Positions 19,680 through 35,645 of a stretch of DNA of 64,000 bases are shown piece after piece. Numbering within the stretch: the stretch's first letter is position 1; the number at the start of each line of letters is the position of its first letter. The notes under the pieces were generated by a model. That model was not told the DNA's origin, searched no databases, and was given only the letters and a program-made list of their open reading frames with translations. The position numbers were made by a program, and so were the translations under genes. The stretch spans positions 3,410,001-3,474,000 of the forward strand of contig CM069767.1 in NCBI GenBank assembly GCA_036169595.1, in the 5' to 3' direction. Source of the stretch: Dictyostelium firmibasis. Taxonomy: Eukaryota; Evosea; Eumycetozoa; Dictyosteliales; Dictyosteliaceae.

Positions 19680-20720
19680 TTTTGGACTTTATTACTGCAT
19701 CATCAAAGCAATGGCATATGATTTTTAAAACTGAAAATACAGAATCTTCTGTCAGTTGTTATATTCAAGGTATTAAATGTATCCAAATATGGTATTCGAT
19801 ATGTTTCTAGAATCTTTTGGTCTAAAGGGTTCAGCAACAACAGCTCTTTTTAAAAAAATAAATACAAAAAAAATAAATAAAAGAAATTATTTTACCAACA
19901 ATTGTGAACTTTTTTTTTTTTTTCTCTAATATTTAAATTATTATGTATATTTATATTTAGTTTTTTTTTTTTTTTTGTTTTTTCTCAAGTAATGGTGGTC
20001 TTTGTGGTCTTGGTGGTCTATTGTGAACTCTTGTCAAACTTTCATCATCATTATCGTAATTATAAAATTCGTGTGAAATCTCTTCTCCATCACCTTCATT
20101 GGGAAGGTTTTCGTTTTCATTGTATATTACAACATCATCGTTTTCGTTTTCATTTTATATTACAACATCATTTCCAACTTTTTAAAATTGTTCAAATTTT
20201 GAAGAAAGCAGCATATAATTATAATAAAAAAATAAAGAAAAAAAAAATAACAAAATTTATCATTTTAACACTTTAATTATAGTATTTTTATATTTATTGT
20301 ATTCATTTAAAATTATTTAATGTAATTTTTGATTAATTATTATATGATTTTCCAATTGCGAACTTTTTTTTTTTCTCTAATATTTAAATTATTATGTATA
20401 TTTTTTTTTTTTTTTTTTTTTGTGTTTTTTCTCAAGTAATGATCTTTCCATAACTACATTTGGTTCTCTTGATGTCAATGATGTTGTAGTTTATGATGGT
20501 CGATTAGGTGTTTGTACATTTGTTGTTTTTGGTATTAGTTGTTGTTGCTGTTATCATTGGTATAAACTCTAACTCTTTGGATCTGTTACATTTGATAGAA
20601 CTGGACGTAGACAAATTTGTAAAAGATCTATATGAAGAATTGTTGAATCAAGTTCGATATCATTGTTAAAATTCTTTTTTTGCTAATGATCTAGTTGTCT
20701 ACTCCATAATGTAATTCCAA
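19680..20720 (-). pseudogene. Relic of an unidentified gene or element with an internal duplication
   Basis: Unlike the flanks, this stretch has coding-like composition in pieces on the minus strand. One block reads NLPNEGDGEEISHEFYNY followed by DNDDESLTRVHNRPPRPQRP, and a second reads RAVVAEPFRPKDSRNISNTI. A diverged partner block (about 20440-20540) ends in the same LLEK as the first. Between these lie two copies of an approximately 90 bp segment (about 19905-19995 and 20353-20441). No frame is continuous, so the locus looks broken and duplicated. I do not recognise the family; an old mobile-element fragment or a duplicated host gene are both possible. Confidence 0.4.
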
Positions 20721-20838
20721 AGAGACCTTTTTTATTTGAAACAATTCTTTTTTATTGTTTCAATTATAATAATGAATTATTATTTTTTTTATCAAATTAA
20801 ATATTTATTTACATGATGAAACACAGTTGTTAGGTGTG

Positions 20839-20870
<32 letters not shown>

Positions 20871-20903
20871 CAATTTTTTGTTTTTATATTTTTTTCTTTT
20901 TAA

Positions 20904-21054
<151 letters not shown>

Positions 21055-21070
21055 TATTATTTATTATTAT

Positions 21071-21569
21071 TTAAACTTGTAATTTTCCTTGAGTAAAAGC
21101 AAATAAAAGATGTAGTAACGCTAAACCTACACCACAAATGATACCTTGATACCAAGACAATAAAAAACTACCAGAAACATAGATTGCACTTAAAATTAGT
21201 GCAGAAATACCGCCATAACATATACCAATAGCCATACCATACATTGCTGTAAATATTGGTATAAATGGTGAAAATTTTGATTTTTTTAATACAAATGATG
21301 CTACAAATCCAGATATTAAATATGAAATTGTTGTAACTACTGTACACCAAAATGTAATTGCTAACCAAATATCTTTTTTTTAAAAAAAAAAAATATAAAA
21401 ATAAAAAATAAATTAATACATTAAAAAAAAAAAAAAAAAGGTATTTACTACATATAAAATAATATTAATAAAAAGTAAATTTACCTCCATATTGATAAAA
21501 ATAACCATGAAATAATGAACCATCGGTTAAATAACGAGTATCTGGTTGAAGGTTATCTCTAAATGGCAT
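21071..21569 (-). CDS. TMEM170-like multi-pass membrane protein
   Basis: Exons 21569-21485 and 21372-21071 join across a 112 bp intron (GGAG|GTAAATTT ... AAAG|AT) to give 128 residues. After a short polar N-terminus ([14 protein letters not shown]) come three hydrophobic segments. The first includes [23 protein letters not shown]. It is followed by a basic KKSKFSPF loop, then [26 protein letters not shown], and a last helix near [16 protein letters not shown]. Length, helix spacing and the IW-x5-W opening agree with TMEM170 proteins, which in animals shape ER and nuclear-envelope membranes. The relation is by pattern rather than strong identity. The likely location is the ER. Confidence 0.72.
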
Positions 21570-21689
21570 ATCACATAAATATACCTTTCTCCTCCTTGTA
21601 AATTTATTGAGGTTGTTTTTTTTTTTTTTTTTTTATTATCGTTGGAAAATTAAAAAAAAAAAAATATTAAAAAAAAAAAAAAAAAATTA

Positions 21690-21736
<47 letters not shown>

Positions 21737-21805
21737 CACACACATATTGATGATTAGAAAAATTAATTTTTTTAAATATTTTTTTTTTTTATTTATTTTT
21801 TTAAT

Positions 21806-23349
21806 TTATTTATTTTGATTAATTTCAATTGGTAAAATAAAAGTTTTATTATAAACAATATTTTTTAAATTTTCACCATTTAAAGAAATTAAAGGAGATA
21901 CTTCACAAATTGTTGAATTTGAATTATCGATTTTACCACCAGCATTTTCGATGAAACCTTTACAAAGATTTGAGATATCACGTAAACAAGTTTCAGGAGA
22001 ATCTGGTAAATTTAAACCACCACAATTTTTAAGTGGTGAAAATTCTTTTGAACGTTCAATTTCTAAACAAACCATTTTCTTTGAAAGTGGGAAAACATCA
22101 AAAATGAATTTCTCCAATTTCCAACCATTTGGTGATGATGGAGTTTGACGAACACCACTAATTGAATCAGCAGATGGTATTTTTTTATAGGCAACATGAT
22201 ATTTCAATTGATCTAAATGATTCTTTGCAATTCTATCTAAAAATTCAAAAGAGAAAGCATTGATACAAATATGAGCATAATTGAATACCAATTGACCATT
22301 TTCATCCTTTTTAAATTTAGATTGTTCATCGATTTCACTATACTCTAAAACAAAAGGTTTACCTTGACCATTAAGTGCCATAACACCAACAGGTTCTTTT
22401 GGATCACTTTTAGAGACCACTTTTGCGCCACAATCCGCTGATTGATCATGCATATAACCCATAAAGATTGGATCGGCCATATTAATTAATATATTATCAA
22501 CACAATATTGACTAATATATTTAATACCTTTCTTACGCATATCATCTATTGCGCCACTTGTAGAGAGTGCTTTAAATAATCCACCATTACCATTTGGTGA
22601 TAATGATAACTTTGAACCACTTTCATTTATAATTTTACCCTCTGGTGTTATACATGGTATCATTGATTGTGAAAAGAAAAAGAATGCATTCTTTTTCAAA
22701 CCAAAATAATTCTTATTCTCAAAGAATTTAATTGTTTCCGAATGTGTTGCTTCACTTGTCATAATATACCATTGAATTGGTTTAATCTCTTGATCATATT
22801 CATTAAAACGTTCACTTACCAATTGTTGTAATCTATAGATTCTTTCAGCTTGTATTTGAAATAATGATTTCTTTGATGGTAATCCAACATCATAAAATCC
22901 TTTTGGAAATGTTGTACCTAATCTTGTTGCTTGTCCACCAGCTAATAATAATATTCCTATCTCACCTTTACTAATTAATTCATATCCGATTGTTTCAAAT
23001 TTTCTTTTTTCTTCTTCTTTAATTTTATTTAATGTTAAAACATTTTCAAAATGTTCATATTTCATAATTTTTTGTTCATCTTTTTTTTTTTATTAAAATT
23101 TTTTTTTAAAATTTATTAATTATTATTAAATTATTAAATTATTAAATTATTAAATTATTTAAATTATTTACCTCTATCTTGTAAAACATTTTTATAATCT
23201 TTATTAACTTCTTTAACATTAACTTTTCTAATATCATTTTCAAAATTTAATTTCTCTTCATTTGATAATTTATCAAACCAATTAAATACATGACCTTGAC
23301 CCTCTTCAATCCATTCATTTCTAATATCATCAAAATTTGTTGTATCCAT
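21806..23349 (-). CDS. uap1: UDP-N-acetylglucosamine pyrophosphorylase
   Basis: It makes UDP-GlcNAc from GlcNAc-1-phosphate and UTP, the precursor for N-glycans, GPI anchors and O-GlcNAc/GlcNAc-containing surface polymers. Exon 1 (23349-23172) and exon 2 (23079-21806) give 483 residues. The nucleotidyltransferase signature LLAGGQATRLGTTFPKG is followed by the substrate-binding segments SLFQIQAERI, NGNGGLFKAL (uridine-binding region) and VDNILINMADPIFMGYM. KPFVLEYSEID and KLEKFIFDVFPLSKK are also typical of eukaryotic UAP1. The C-terminus lacks an obvious peroxisomal or membrane signal, consistent with a cytosolic enzyme. Confidence 0.97.
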
Positions 23350-23720
23350 TTTTTTTTTTTTTTTTGTAATAGTATATTTGTAATTTTATATGTTTTTTTT
23401 TGATCAATTTAAATAAATAAATAAATAAATAAATATAATTATTATATTAAGAGTTGAATTTTATTTCAATATTGAGAATTTTAAAAAAAAAAAAAAAAAT
23501 TTATATTGATTTTAAAGTTTTATTTTTTATTTTTTTATTATTTTATTTGTTATTTTTTTTTTTACACAAATAATTATATATATATATATATGTGTGTGTG
23601 TGAATGTGGTTGTAACTACACAAATAATAATAATAAAATTTTTAAATTTTTTTTTTTTTATAAAAAAATAATTTTATTTTTAAATTTTTTTTGTCAGTTT
23701 AAAACAACACGAGTGCTTTT

Positions 23721-23756
<36 letters not shown>

Positions 23757-23993
23757 CGACAAGTCAACTTCTTTTTTTTTTTTATTTTAAAAAAAAAACT
23801 TCATTTTTTTTATTTTTTTTTATTTTTTTTTTATATTATTCAAGATTTATTAATCTTGAACCCCTCTCACTCATACCAGTTTATTCCAAAAATGTTAACA
23901 GTGGAGATTTTATACTAAAATAACACTTCCACCTTTTTTTTTTTATTTTTATTTTTTTATTTTTTTTAAGTTGATTAAATTAATTATTTGGAT

Positions 23994-24032
<39 letters not shown>

Positions 24033-24459
24033 TTAAAATTTCCAAATATTAAAAAACTTTAGAGTAGTAATAGTTTTTATTTAAACTAATTTTTAAAATT
24101 ATTACTTTTATTATAATGTTCAATATATGTATAGGAAAAAAAAAAAATGTTAAAAGGAAATTAAATTGAGTTATGTTTATCATTTATTATTATTATTATC
24201 ATATTTTTATTTTTTATTTTTTAATACCTATTATTAATATTATTATAAAGTAATGTTTAATAATAATTACATTATTTTTAATATAATATTTAATTTATGT
24301 TAATTTATTTCATTAGATCTTTTTAAGATTTTTTTCCGAAATAATATTATAAAGAATTTTTAATTTTTTTTTTTTTTTTTGAAATTTTTTTTTTTTTTTT
24401 ATTTCTGTCCTTTTTTTTTTTTTTTTTTTCAACAAACCATTTCACAATTATTTTTTTTA
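23350..24459. other. Divergent intergenic region with one mixed-sequence island
   Basis: About 1.1 kb between uap1 (minus) and the IPP isomerase gene (plus) is mostly T-runs, with a (TA)n/(GT)n patch at 23577-23602. The exception is an island at 23841-23933 holding the hairpin CAAGATT-TATT-AATCTTG and the C-rich segment CCCCTCTCACTCATACC. No protein frame fits it. Confidence 0.5.
23841..23933. other. Possible non-coding RNA or regulatory island
   Basis: A roughly 93 bp segment of mixed composition in an otherwise homopolymeric spacer. A perfect 7 bp stem with a 4 base loop opens it (23842-23859). It is not a tRNA by cloverleaf inspection on either strand, and I did not find the conserved 11-base motif of Dictyostelium Class I RNAs. 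Confidence 0.2.
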
Positions 24460-25401
24460 ATGTTTATAAATAAGATTAAAATAATTAATAGTATAAACAT
24501 TGTTAAAAATCAATCATCATTTCAAAGTTGTAAAATCATAAATAATTGTAGTTATAATAATAATAATATTTTTAAAAGAGAAATGACAACAAACTCAAAT
24601 CAAGATAATATTATAGAATTTAAAGGTCATAATGAAATTCAAATTCAATTAATGAAAGAAGAATGTATTGTAGTTGATAATGATGATAAACCAATTAGAC
24701 CAGGCTCAAAGAAAGAAACTCATTTAATGGTTAATATTAATAATGGTTTACTTCATCGTGCATTCAGTATTTTCTTATTCAATGGTGAAGGTAAATTATT
24801 ACTTCAACAAAGAGCATTGGAGAAAATTACATTCCCAGGTTATTGGACAAATACTGTTTGTTCTCATCCACTTTGGATCGTTGATTCTGAATTAAAAGAA
24901 GAGAATGCTCAAGGTGTTAAAATCGCTGCAAAAAGAAAATTAAATCATGAATTAGGTGTACCATTAGATCAAGTTGATACTAATGATTTCACTTTTATGA
25001 CTAAAATTCATTATAAATCTGAATCAAAAGAAGATCCACAATGGGGTGAACATGAAAGTAAGTTTTAAAATAATTAAAATAAAAAGAAAAGATTATAATT
25101 AATGAATATTTAACCCTTAAAAAAAAAAACTAATTAAAATTTTTTTAAAAAAAAAGTTGATCACATTTTAATTATGCAAAAAGATGGTATTACAATTAAT
25201 GCAGAACCAAATGAAGTTATGGATTATAAATACGTATCACAAGAAGAATTGGATCAATTATTTAAAGATGAAGATGAAGGTAAAGTTAAAGTTACACCTT
25301 GGTTTAGATTAATTGCATTAAATCATTTAAAACCATGGTGGAATAATTTAAATAATTTAAAACCATTAGTTGAACCAACAAATACAATTCATAGATATTA
25401 A
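24460..25401 (+). CDS. ipi: Isopentenyl-diphosphate delta-isomerase (type I)
   Basis: It interconverts IPP and DMAPP, the entry to isoprenoid, sterol and cytokinin-like discadenine synthesis. Exons 24460-25057 and 25157-25401 (GAAA|GTAAGT ... AAAAG|TT) give 280 residues. The Nudix-type catalytic core is intact: [21 protein letters not shown], the active-site Cys in [11 protein letters not shown], the metal-binding KLNHELGVP, and the catalytic Glu in WGEHEID across the splice. [20 protein letters not shown] closes the fold. The Met at 24460 adds a roughly 41-residue Lys/Asn/Ile-rich leader before an internal Met (24583) that starts at the position usual for cytosolic enzymes. The leader could be a mitochondrial presequence. 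A still earlier in-frame ATG at 24379 would add only a poly-Phe leader and is unlikely. Confidence 0.95.
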
Positions 25402-25467
25402 AAAAAAAAAAAAGATTAAAATATTAAATAAAATTTTATTTATTATTTATGAAATATAAATTTTTTT

Positions 25468-25949
25468 TTATTCTAATTTACCAATTGGAGATGATTGAAT
25501 ATTTTTAAATTCAGAATCAAAAATTGAAGAGATTTCATTTGAAATTTCATCGATTGGTCTATTTGCATTAATAATTTTCCAAGTTGTTTGTTTAGAGTTT
25601 GGTTGATCCACTAATTTCTCTTCATAGATTTGTTTAATCTTTTTTTGGAAATCTAATTTCTCATATCTTTCACCACCATATTCACCACGTTTAGTAGCAT
25701 CCTCTGAACTCATTGTTAAATAAAATATTAAATCTGGTTTTGGTAATCCTTTTTCACATGCATAACACCAATCGAAATCAATTCCTTTTGCTGCACTATA
25801 TGCAACACCACTATATGAATATCTATCAACAACTATATTTGTACCATTATTTAATAATTCTAAAATTGAATCTCTTTTTTTTTTAAAAAAAAAAACAAAT
25901 AACAACAAATAAAAAAAAAATTAATATATATATATATATATATGTTTTA

Positions 25950-25980
<31 letters not shown>

Positions 25981-26257
25981 TAATTTACCTTGCTTCCCAA
26001 CGATTTGAAGAAAATAATAAATGTAATGCTCTATCATCCATATTTGTTGCATTTTGAAGATATTGATTTATAATTTGGCCAATTGGAGTTGTACGATCTG
26101 GAAATCTTAATGATTTTGTTTGTAATTTTTGAACATTTGAAATATGATTGGTTAATGCTTGAACTTGGGTTGATTTTCCAACTCTATCAACACCTTCAAA
26201 TAATATAAATAATCCTCTTTTAATCATTGTTTTATTTTCTATTGTATTATCAACCAT
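25468..26257 (-). CDS. dtymk: Thymidylate kinase (dTMP kinase)
   Basis: It phosphorylates dTMP to dTDP for DNA synthesis. Exon 1 (26257-25989) and exon 2 (25873-25468) splice inside the conserved NRWEAR|DSILELL block to give 224 residues. The P-loop is FEGVDRVGKST at about residues 20-30. SLRFPDRTTPIGQIINQYL is the dTMP-binding segment. VVDRYSYSGVAYSAAKG is the thymidylate kinase signature, with the DRY motif intact. The lid sequence AEDATKRGEYGGERYE-like segment reads SSEDATKRGEYGGERYEKLDFQ. The protein resembles the animal/yeast type in length and motifs. The gene is convergent with the IPP isomerase gene, with only 66 bp between stops. Confidence 0.96.
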
Positions 26258-26755
26258 ATCCTTAATTTTTTTTTGTTATTATTATTATTATTATTTTATT
26301 ATTAAATTAAATTAAATTGGATTGAAAATCATATCTTTTTGATTTTTTTTTTTTTCAAAAAAATAATTTTCATTTTATTAAAAAAAAAAAAAAAAAAATT
26401 TGAATTTAAGCGGGATCTTATTATTATTTGTACATTTTTACCTATTTTTTTATTTTTTTTATTTTTTTTTATTTTTTATTTTTTATTTTTTATTTTAGAA
26501 AATATATTATAAAAAAATTTATTAATATAAATAACATGTTAATAAAATATCAAAAAAATTAAAAAAAATAAAAATAAAAAAAAATGAAAATAAAAATAAA
26601 AAAAAAAAAAATTAAAAAAACATCGGTTTTCGTTTTTTTAATTTTTGTTTTTTTTTATTTTTTTATTTTTTTATTACTTTTTTTATTTTTATTTTTATTT
26701 TGAAAATTTTTATTATTATTTTTTTTTTTATTATTATTATTATTATAAATAAATT
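26258..26755. promoter_or_regulatory. Divergent promoter region of thymidylate kinase and the fusion gene
   Basis: About 500 bp of alternating A- and T-rich runs, with TTTTTAT pentamer-like repeats at 26450-26500 and 26640-26740. No gene is seen, and it presumably serves both flanking starts. Confidence 0.4.
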
Positions 26756-30097
<3,342 letters not shown>

Positions 30098-30136
30098 TTT
30101 TATTTATTTTTTAATTTTAAAAAATATTGTTTATTT

Positions 30137-33100
30137 TTATTTCATTTTTATATTATTTACATTTTTTATTGTATTGAATAGAATTCTATCTCTTCTCTTT
30201 TTTATAACGATATAGGTGGTGGTAATAATTATTACAGCAGCGAAACCAACAGAACCAACAATAATACCAGCTAATTGAGAAGTGGTTAAACCAGATTTGT
30301 TTTTTGTACAAACTGAGTCATTATTATCAGATGCTGATTTGCTATCGATAAGTACTGAAAAATCTGGATCTACAATTATTGATTTAAAATAATATGGAAT
30401 TGTAATACCAATAAATGATTGTAGTGACGATGATGAACTATCAATAACATTTAATGATGAATCTAATAAAACATTATCAACACTTTTAACAATATTATCA
30501 ATGATTGCACGTTTAATAAATCTACCATAGAGTGAATGATTTTCAATTTGAATCTTTAAATAATTTGAATCATCACCTGTTGATGTATTACCGAATTGAT
30601 TCGATGAACAAATATCATTTGAATTCAATGTTAATGATGCTGACATTACTAATTGAAGTTGATTTAATTTATTGGCGAATGGATAGTTTGAAATTTCAAT
30701 TGTATATTTAATTGTTGATGGATTCATTGTTAAATTTTGATTTGCAAATTCAATTGATGTTGTTTGATTAAACCATTCTAAAGTTACTGTAATATTTGTA
30801 CTAGATACTGTTGTAAAGTATTGATTTTTAAATTGATTAATTGGTGTATAAATCCATTGATCAAAAATGTGATTATTTACTTCTTCATTAATAAAATTTA
30901 ATTCTCTTAATGATACTAAAGATACTAATGATTTAAATATCATTTTTTGAGATTCTTCACTACTTGTTTGATTGTTATCTGTTGGTGTTGTTGGAATTTC
31001 AGTTTGTGGATTTGTTGTATTAATTGTTGGTTGTGGTACAATAATAATTTGAGAAGTACAAGTTAATCCAATCCAAGGTGCATAACAAATACAACCTGCT
31101 GATGAACAATAACCTTGATTTTTACCACCACATTCTGGATTACCTTGACATTTTTGTGGTGCATTTGTTGGTATTGGTGTTTCCGTTGGAATTGGAGTTG
31201 ATGTTGGAGTTGAAGTAGGTGATGCAGTTGGAGTTGGAGTTGAAGTTGGTGATGCAGTTGGAGTTGGTGTTGATGTTGGTGATACAGTTGGGGTTGGTTT
31301 TGGTGATTGATTAAAATAAATTGGTTGAATTGTATATTCATTTGATGATAATCCATTAGTTGTTAATAATTTAATATTGAATGATTTTTCAGTTGATTTA
31401 ATTCCCGAAACTTTAATTGCTGATGAACCATAAAAAGCTATTAATGGTAATGAATTTGGCGATAATCTACTATCGTTATAAACAATATTCACTTGACTAA
31501 TAGTAGAAAAACCTCTACCAAATATAATGATTTCACCATTATCATCTGAAAAATATCTACTAGTTGAGGTTATTATTGGTAAATTACTTGAAAATGATGT
31601 ATTTAAATAAAAATTTGAATTTAAAACTGATTGAATATCATTAGTAGAGTAACCATAATAATAGCCACCATTATTAACAATACCATACATTGATAATATC
31701 AATATACCAGGATAGCCAAAACCAATTGGTAATTCTGTTGAGCAATTATAATGTACACTATTTGTACTATATGATATTAATTTCGAATAACATTTTGAAA
31801 TCTCTGTATATTGTGTTGTTAAATAAACAATTGGTAATTGATCTTGTTTTATACCGTTTACACCTGGATCTATTGAAAAATCGAATGAAATCGTTCTATT
31901 GGTTGCACCTACATCAATGGTTGTTGTTGATGATTTAAATGATAATAATGTTGGTTTTGAATCATACATTGTTGAGGTTGAACATGTAAATGGTATAATT
32001 GTAATATCTTCTCCAATGTCTAAGAAATTCATAAATGGATTAATATTTGAATTTGGAATTCCATTTCCATATAAATAAAACTTTGATGCTATGTCATTTG
32101 AATCATATAAAATAACTTTAACGATTCTATATTCTTGAGATATACATGGTTCTGATATATTGATTAAAATTTGATATTGACAATTAAATTTATCACCTAT
32201 TACATCATTGATTGTGAAATTGAATTCATATGTCGAACTATCTACAGATCCCATTACTTTAATATATCCACTTTCGAATCCATTTAAATCATCTGTAATA
32301 TTAAACTTCCAACCTACTGTACCTGTTGTTGAAATTATTGAACCATTTCCAATTTTTTCAAATAAACTAAAAATTGGTCCTTGATTATCAAGTACTATTG
32401 AATTATTTATTTATTATTATTAAAAAAATATATATAAAAAAACAATTAGTATAAATTGTTTTTTTCTAATTTAAATTAAAAACTTACTAGTATTATTAAC
32501 TATTAATAATTCTTTCATTAAACTATTTCCTTGTATGTAATTTTGTCCCCAACAAATCTGAAAACCAATTTCACCAAATATATTATTCTTTGGTAAAATA
32601 AATTTAGATTCAAATAATCTCGATGTTGTATTATAAATGAATTCATTTTTTAAAATGGTAGTAAATTCAGAATCTCTTTGCATTGGAATTGAAATAATAT
32701 CTAATAAAGAAAATGATAAAGGAGTATCATGAGGTAACTCTGTAGAATTTAAATAAACAATGTTATAGGACTCACTTTCAAAATTTAAATCTAAATTATT
32801 TTTCAAAAATGATACATCAATAAAATTTGAAAAGTTTAATTCTAAAATAATAAAAATTAAAAATTTAAAATAAAAAATTAGTACTTTTTAAAATGGTATT
32901 TATAAATGATAATAATAATAAATAATAATAACAAATAGTAATAATTATAAATTTTAAAAACTTACGATAGTTCAATGGCTGAGGGATGTCAAAAGTTATT
33001 AATGGATTTAATGATATTAGTGAACCTTTTCCATATGTGGCTATATTCCATATTGAATCATAAATATAGATATTACTAAAACTATTCAAATTTATAATCA

Positions 33101-33616
33101 ATTCAATTGTGCCACTGTAAATTGTACCATTAATCAATGTGTATTGAGTAAAATGGTTGAAATCTATTGCAGAAAAAGTAAACCCTTTCAAACCATTCAA
33201 AGACTCAATATTAATTGATAATATATAGTCAATGTTTGTTATTCTTGTGTACTTATATGATTTTATAATTGGTGGCGATGAGTTTGGTTTTGATATTGGA
33301 TTAATTGTCTGGGAGAATGATTCACTCTGTGAGTTAAAAATATAACTGGTAACAGTAATGTTTGATTGATAAACAAGTCTAGGAAAAGAAACTTGGTGTG
33401 AAAAATTTGAATTTTTTCCTGAAATAAATCCAAATGGCCAACCTTCACTAGAGGAGGTTAAAAAACTATATGAAAAGGGATAAAACTGAAAATCATTTGT
33501 ATTTTTAAATGATACTGTATATATCGGAACAATACTAGTATACTGAACAAGAATTGAATTAATACCCATAAAAGGAATAGGTTTTACTATTTTAAACTTT
33601 TTATTAGTATTTCTTA

Positions 33617-33664
<48 letters not shown>

Positions 33665-34067
33665 TACAAACCATTAATTTTTGTTATTAATTCTATTGAA
33701 TTTGTTGATGTTCCATTTTCAGTAACTATTGAACTATTGAATAATGTACCAGTGTTATAAATGTCATTAATAATACCAATAAATGTCAAATTTCCTTTAG
33801 TTCCTTTAATTGGGAGAGTAAGTGTTATCTGACTGAGAGGTTGTTGGGTATAATTAAACGCTTGAAAAGGATTCATAATATTTGTATTAAGAGTTGATGT
33901 AAATAATGGTTGATATCCATTACTAATTTGAGTATAATTTGAATCGTTTGATAATATATTCGATGGAAAAAAAGTTTCAAAATGATTTGTTGGTAAATCT
34001 TTCTCTTCGACTGAAAATTGAAAAATTATTAATAATCTATTTTATTATTTACCCTTAATAACAACCA

Positions 34068-34100
<33 letters not shown>

Positions 34101-34909
34101 AAAATAAAATAAAAAAAAAAAAAAGTTGTAACTTACAAAAAGAATAATAGGAATCAAGTGTGAATGAAACTGATTTCCCACTATTAAAAATAATTTCGAC
34201 AGGATATCCTTGTGTTAAATTATTGCTAACTTGAGTTATTGTAACTAAATAATTGTAACTATCTAAAAAATTACTATTTTGTATGAATGTAGTTGGTGGA
34301 TTGGTAGAAACTAAATCAAAATAAAGACCAGGTTCTAGTCCTACTAATGTAATATAGAACATAATATAACCTAAAAAATACATTGGTTTACTAAAATTTA
34401 CAACTTCTATTTTACTAATATCAACATCTATTTAGAAAAAAACAATTTAAAGAAAGGATCTAAAAATTAATATAAATAAATAAAAAAATAAAAAAAAAAA
34501 AATTAATTTTTTTTAAATTTTTTTTTTTTTTTTTTTAATTACCTAAACATGTAGTATTTAGTTGATATTGTTGTTGAAAATCGTCACTGGTTGTAAATGT
34601 TATTTCTTGAGAGTTTTTACCAATTGGTTGAGAACTTTGAAAGAAATATAGATAAATATTATCATTACTTGAAATTAAATATATACCAATTGAAGAGTTT
34701 TTAATTGTTGCACCAAGTGGAACCTCGATTAATATTTTAATATAAAAATAACAACTAGTACCATCAGAACTGGATGGATAACGTGAGAAACTTGAATCAA
34801 TCACAGAGGCTAAAATAGATGTTTCTGTTGTTAATGGTGTTAATTGTCCATTATTAAATTTTATTAATAAATTAATTATAATTAAAAATACAATTGAAAA
34901 CCTATTCAT
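30137..34909 (-). CDS. Array gene A: EGF/TIG single-pass cell-surface protein (comC-like family)
   Basis: Six exons (34909-34543, 34427-34137, 34010-33672, 33586-32966, 32841-32488, 32394-30137) total 4,230 bases and 1,409 residues. A signal peptide (MNRFSIVFLIIINLLIKFNNG) is followed by an Asn-glycosylation-rich ectodomain. A TIG/E-set-like segment spans about 929-1020 (PIITSTSRYFSDDNGEIIIFGRG). A Thr/Pro/Ser stalk follows, then an EGF module at 1073-1103 with six Cys. Next comes a roughly 250-residue membrane-proximal domain shared by all six copies, one membrane helix at about 1365-1390, and a basic tail KKRRDRILFNTIK. It is the most diverged member: its ectodomain differs widely from B-F, yet its EGF-to-membrane part is almost identical to theirs. 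Its stalk carries three SPTSTPTP-type units. Function is unknown; adhesion or recognition is inferred from architecture. Confidence 0.9.
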
Positions 34910-35352
34910 TATTTTTTTTTTTTCAATAAAATATGTATAACAAAAAAAAACAAAATTAAATAAAGAAAAAAAAAAAAATAAAAAAAAATAAAAAAAAATA
35001 AAAAAATAAAAAAATAGAAAAAAAAAAAAAATTAAGAAAAAAAAAAAAAAAAAAAACTATGGGTAAAAAAATCAAAGTATCAAAAAAATATCTTTTGTTT
35101 GGAAAAATTTTCGATTTGAAAAATTCGTCATGGTACATTATTTCGAGTTTTTTTGATTGTTAAGGATTTTCAGATTTTTTTAACAGATTTTTTTTTTCAC
35201 GAAAAATTTCGTGTAATCGATTAAAAAAAAAAACTGTTGAAAAAAAATATTTTATCATTGATTTATTTAATACAGAAAAAAAGAAGTTAACAAATAGTTT
35301 TAATACGTTTTATTATGAGTTGTTGACATTACCATTATGATTCAAATTTTGG

Positions 35353-35385
<33 letters not shown>

Positions 35386-35645
35386 ATAAATAGTGAAATA
35401 TTCAAAATCACAACACTTTTTTTTTTTTTAATTTTTTTTCTCTTTTTGTATTTAACACATTTTTTGAAAAAATATTAAAAGAAGCATATTTTGTATTTCA
35501 TTTTTTTATTTTTTTTTAAATTCAATATTACAGTTTGTTAGACTATATTTCATATTTTTTTTAATATATAAAAGGTTGATAAATTTTTTATTTTTTTTAA
35601 AAAGTTACAACTTATACAACAATTAAAAAAAAAGTTTTTTTTTTT
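34910..35645. other. Spacer between array genes A and B
   Basis: Promoter side of A and 3' flank of B. It holds the shared AGATATTT element and a small palindrome CACGAAA-AA-TTTCGTG (35199-35214). The rest is homopolymer-rich, and no relic gene is seen, unlike the B-C and C-D spacers. Confidence 0.55.
35086..35093 (-). promoter_or_regulatory. Shared AGATATTT element upstream of gene A
   Basis: AGATATTT on the coding strand lies about 177 bp before the ATG. The same octamer sits upstream of B, C, D and E; as the array is duplicated, shared descent alone could explain it. Confidence 0.3.

Noticed and set aside
23841-23933. tRNA gene in the mixed-sequence island
   Set aside because: The GGGGTTCAAGATT stretch on the minus strand resembles a T-arm start, but no acceptor, D or anticodon stems can be folded around it.
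30137-32254. Reading each array gene as a separate 680-710 residue protein starting at MGSVDSS
   Set aside because: The frame continues upstream through a good acceptor, the first five exons carry the signal peptide, and in gene D this Met is Val. Six-exon models keep the frame in all complete copies.
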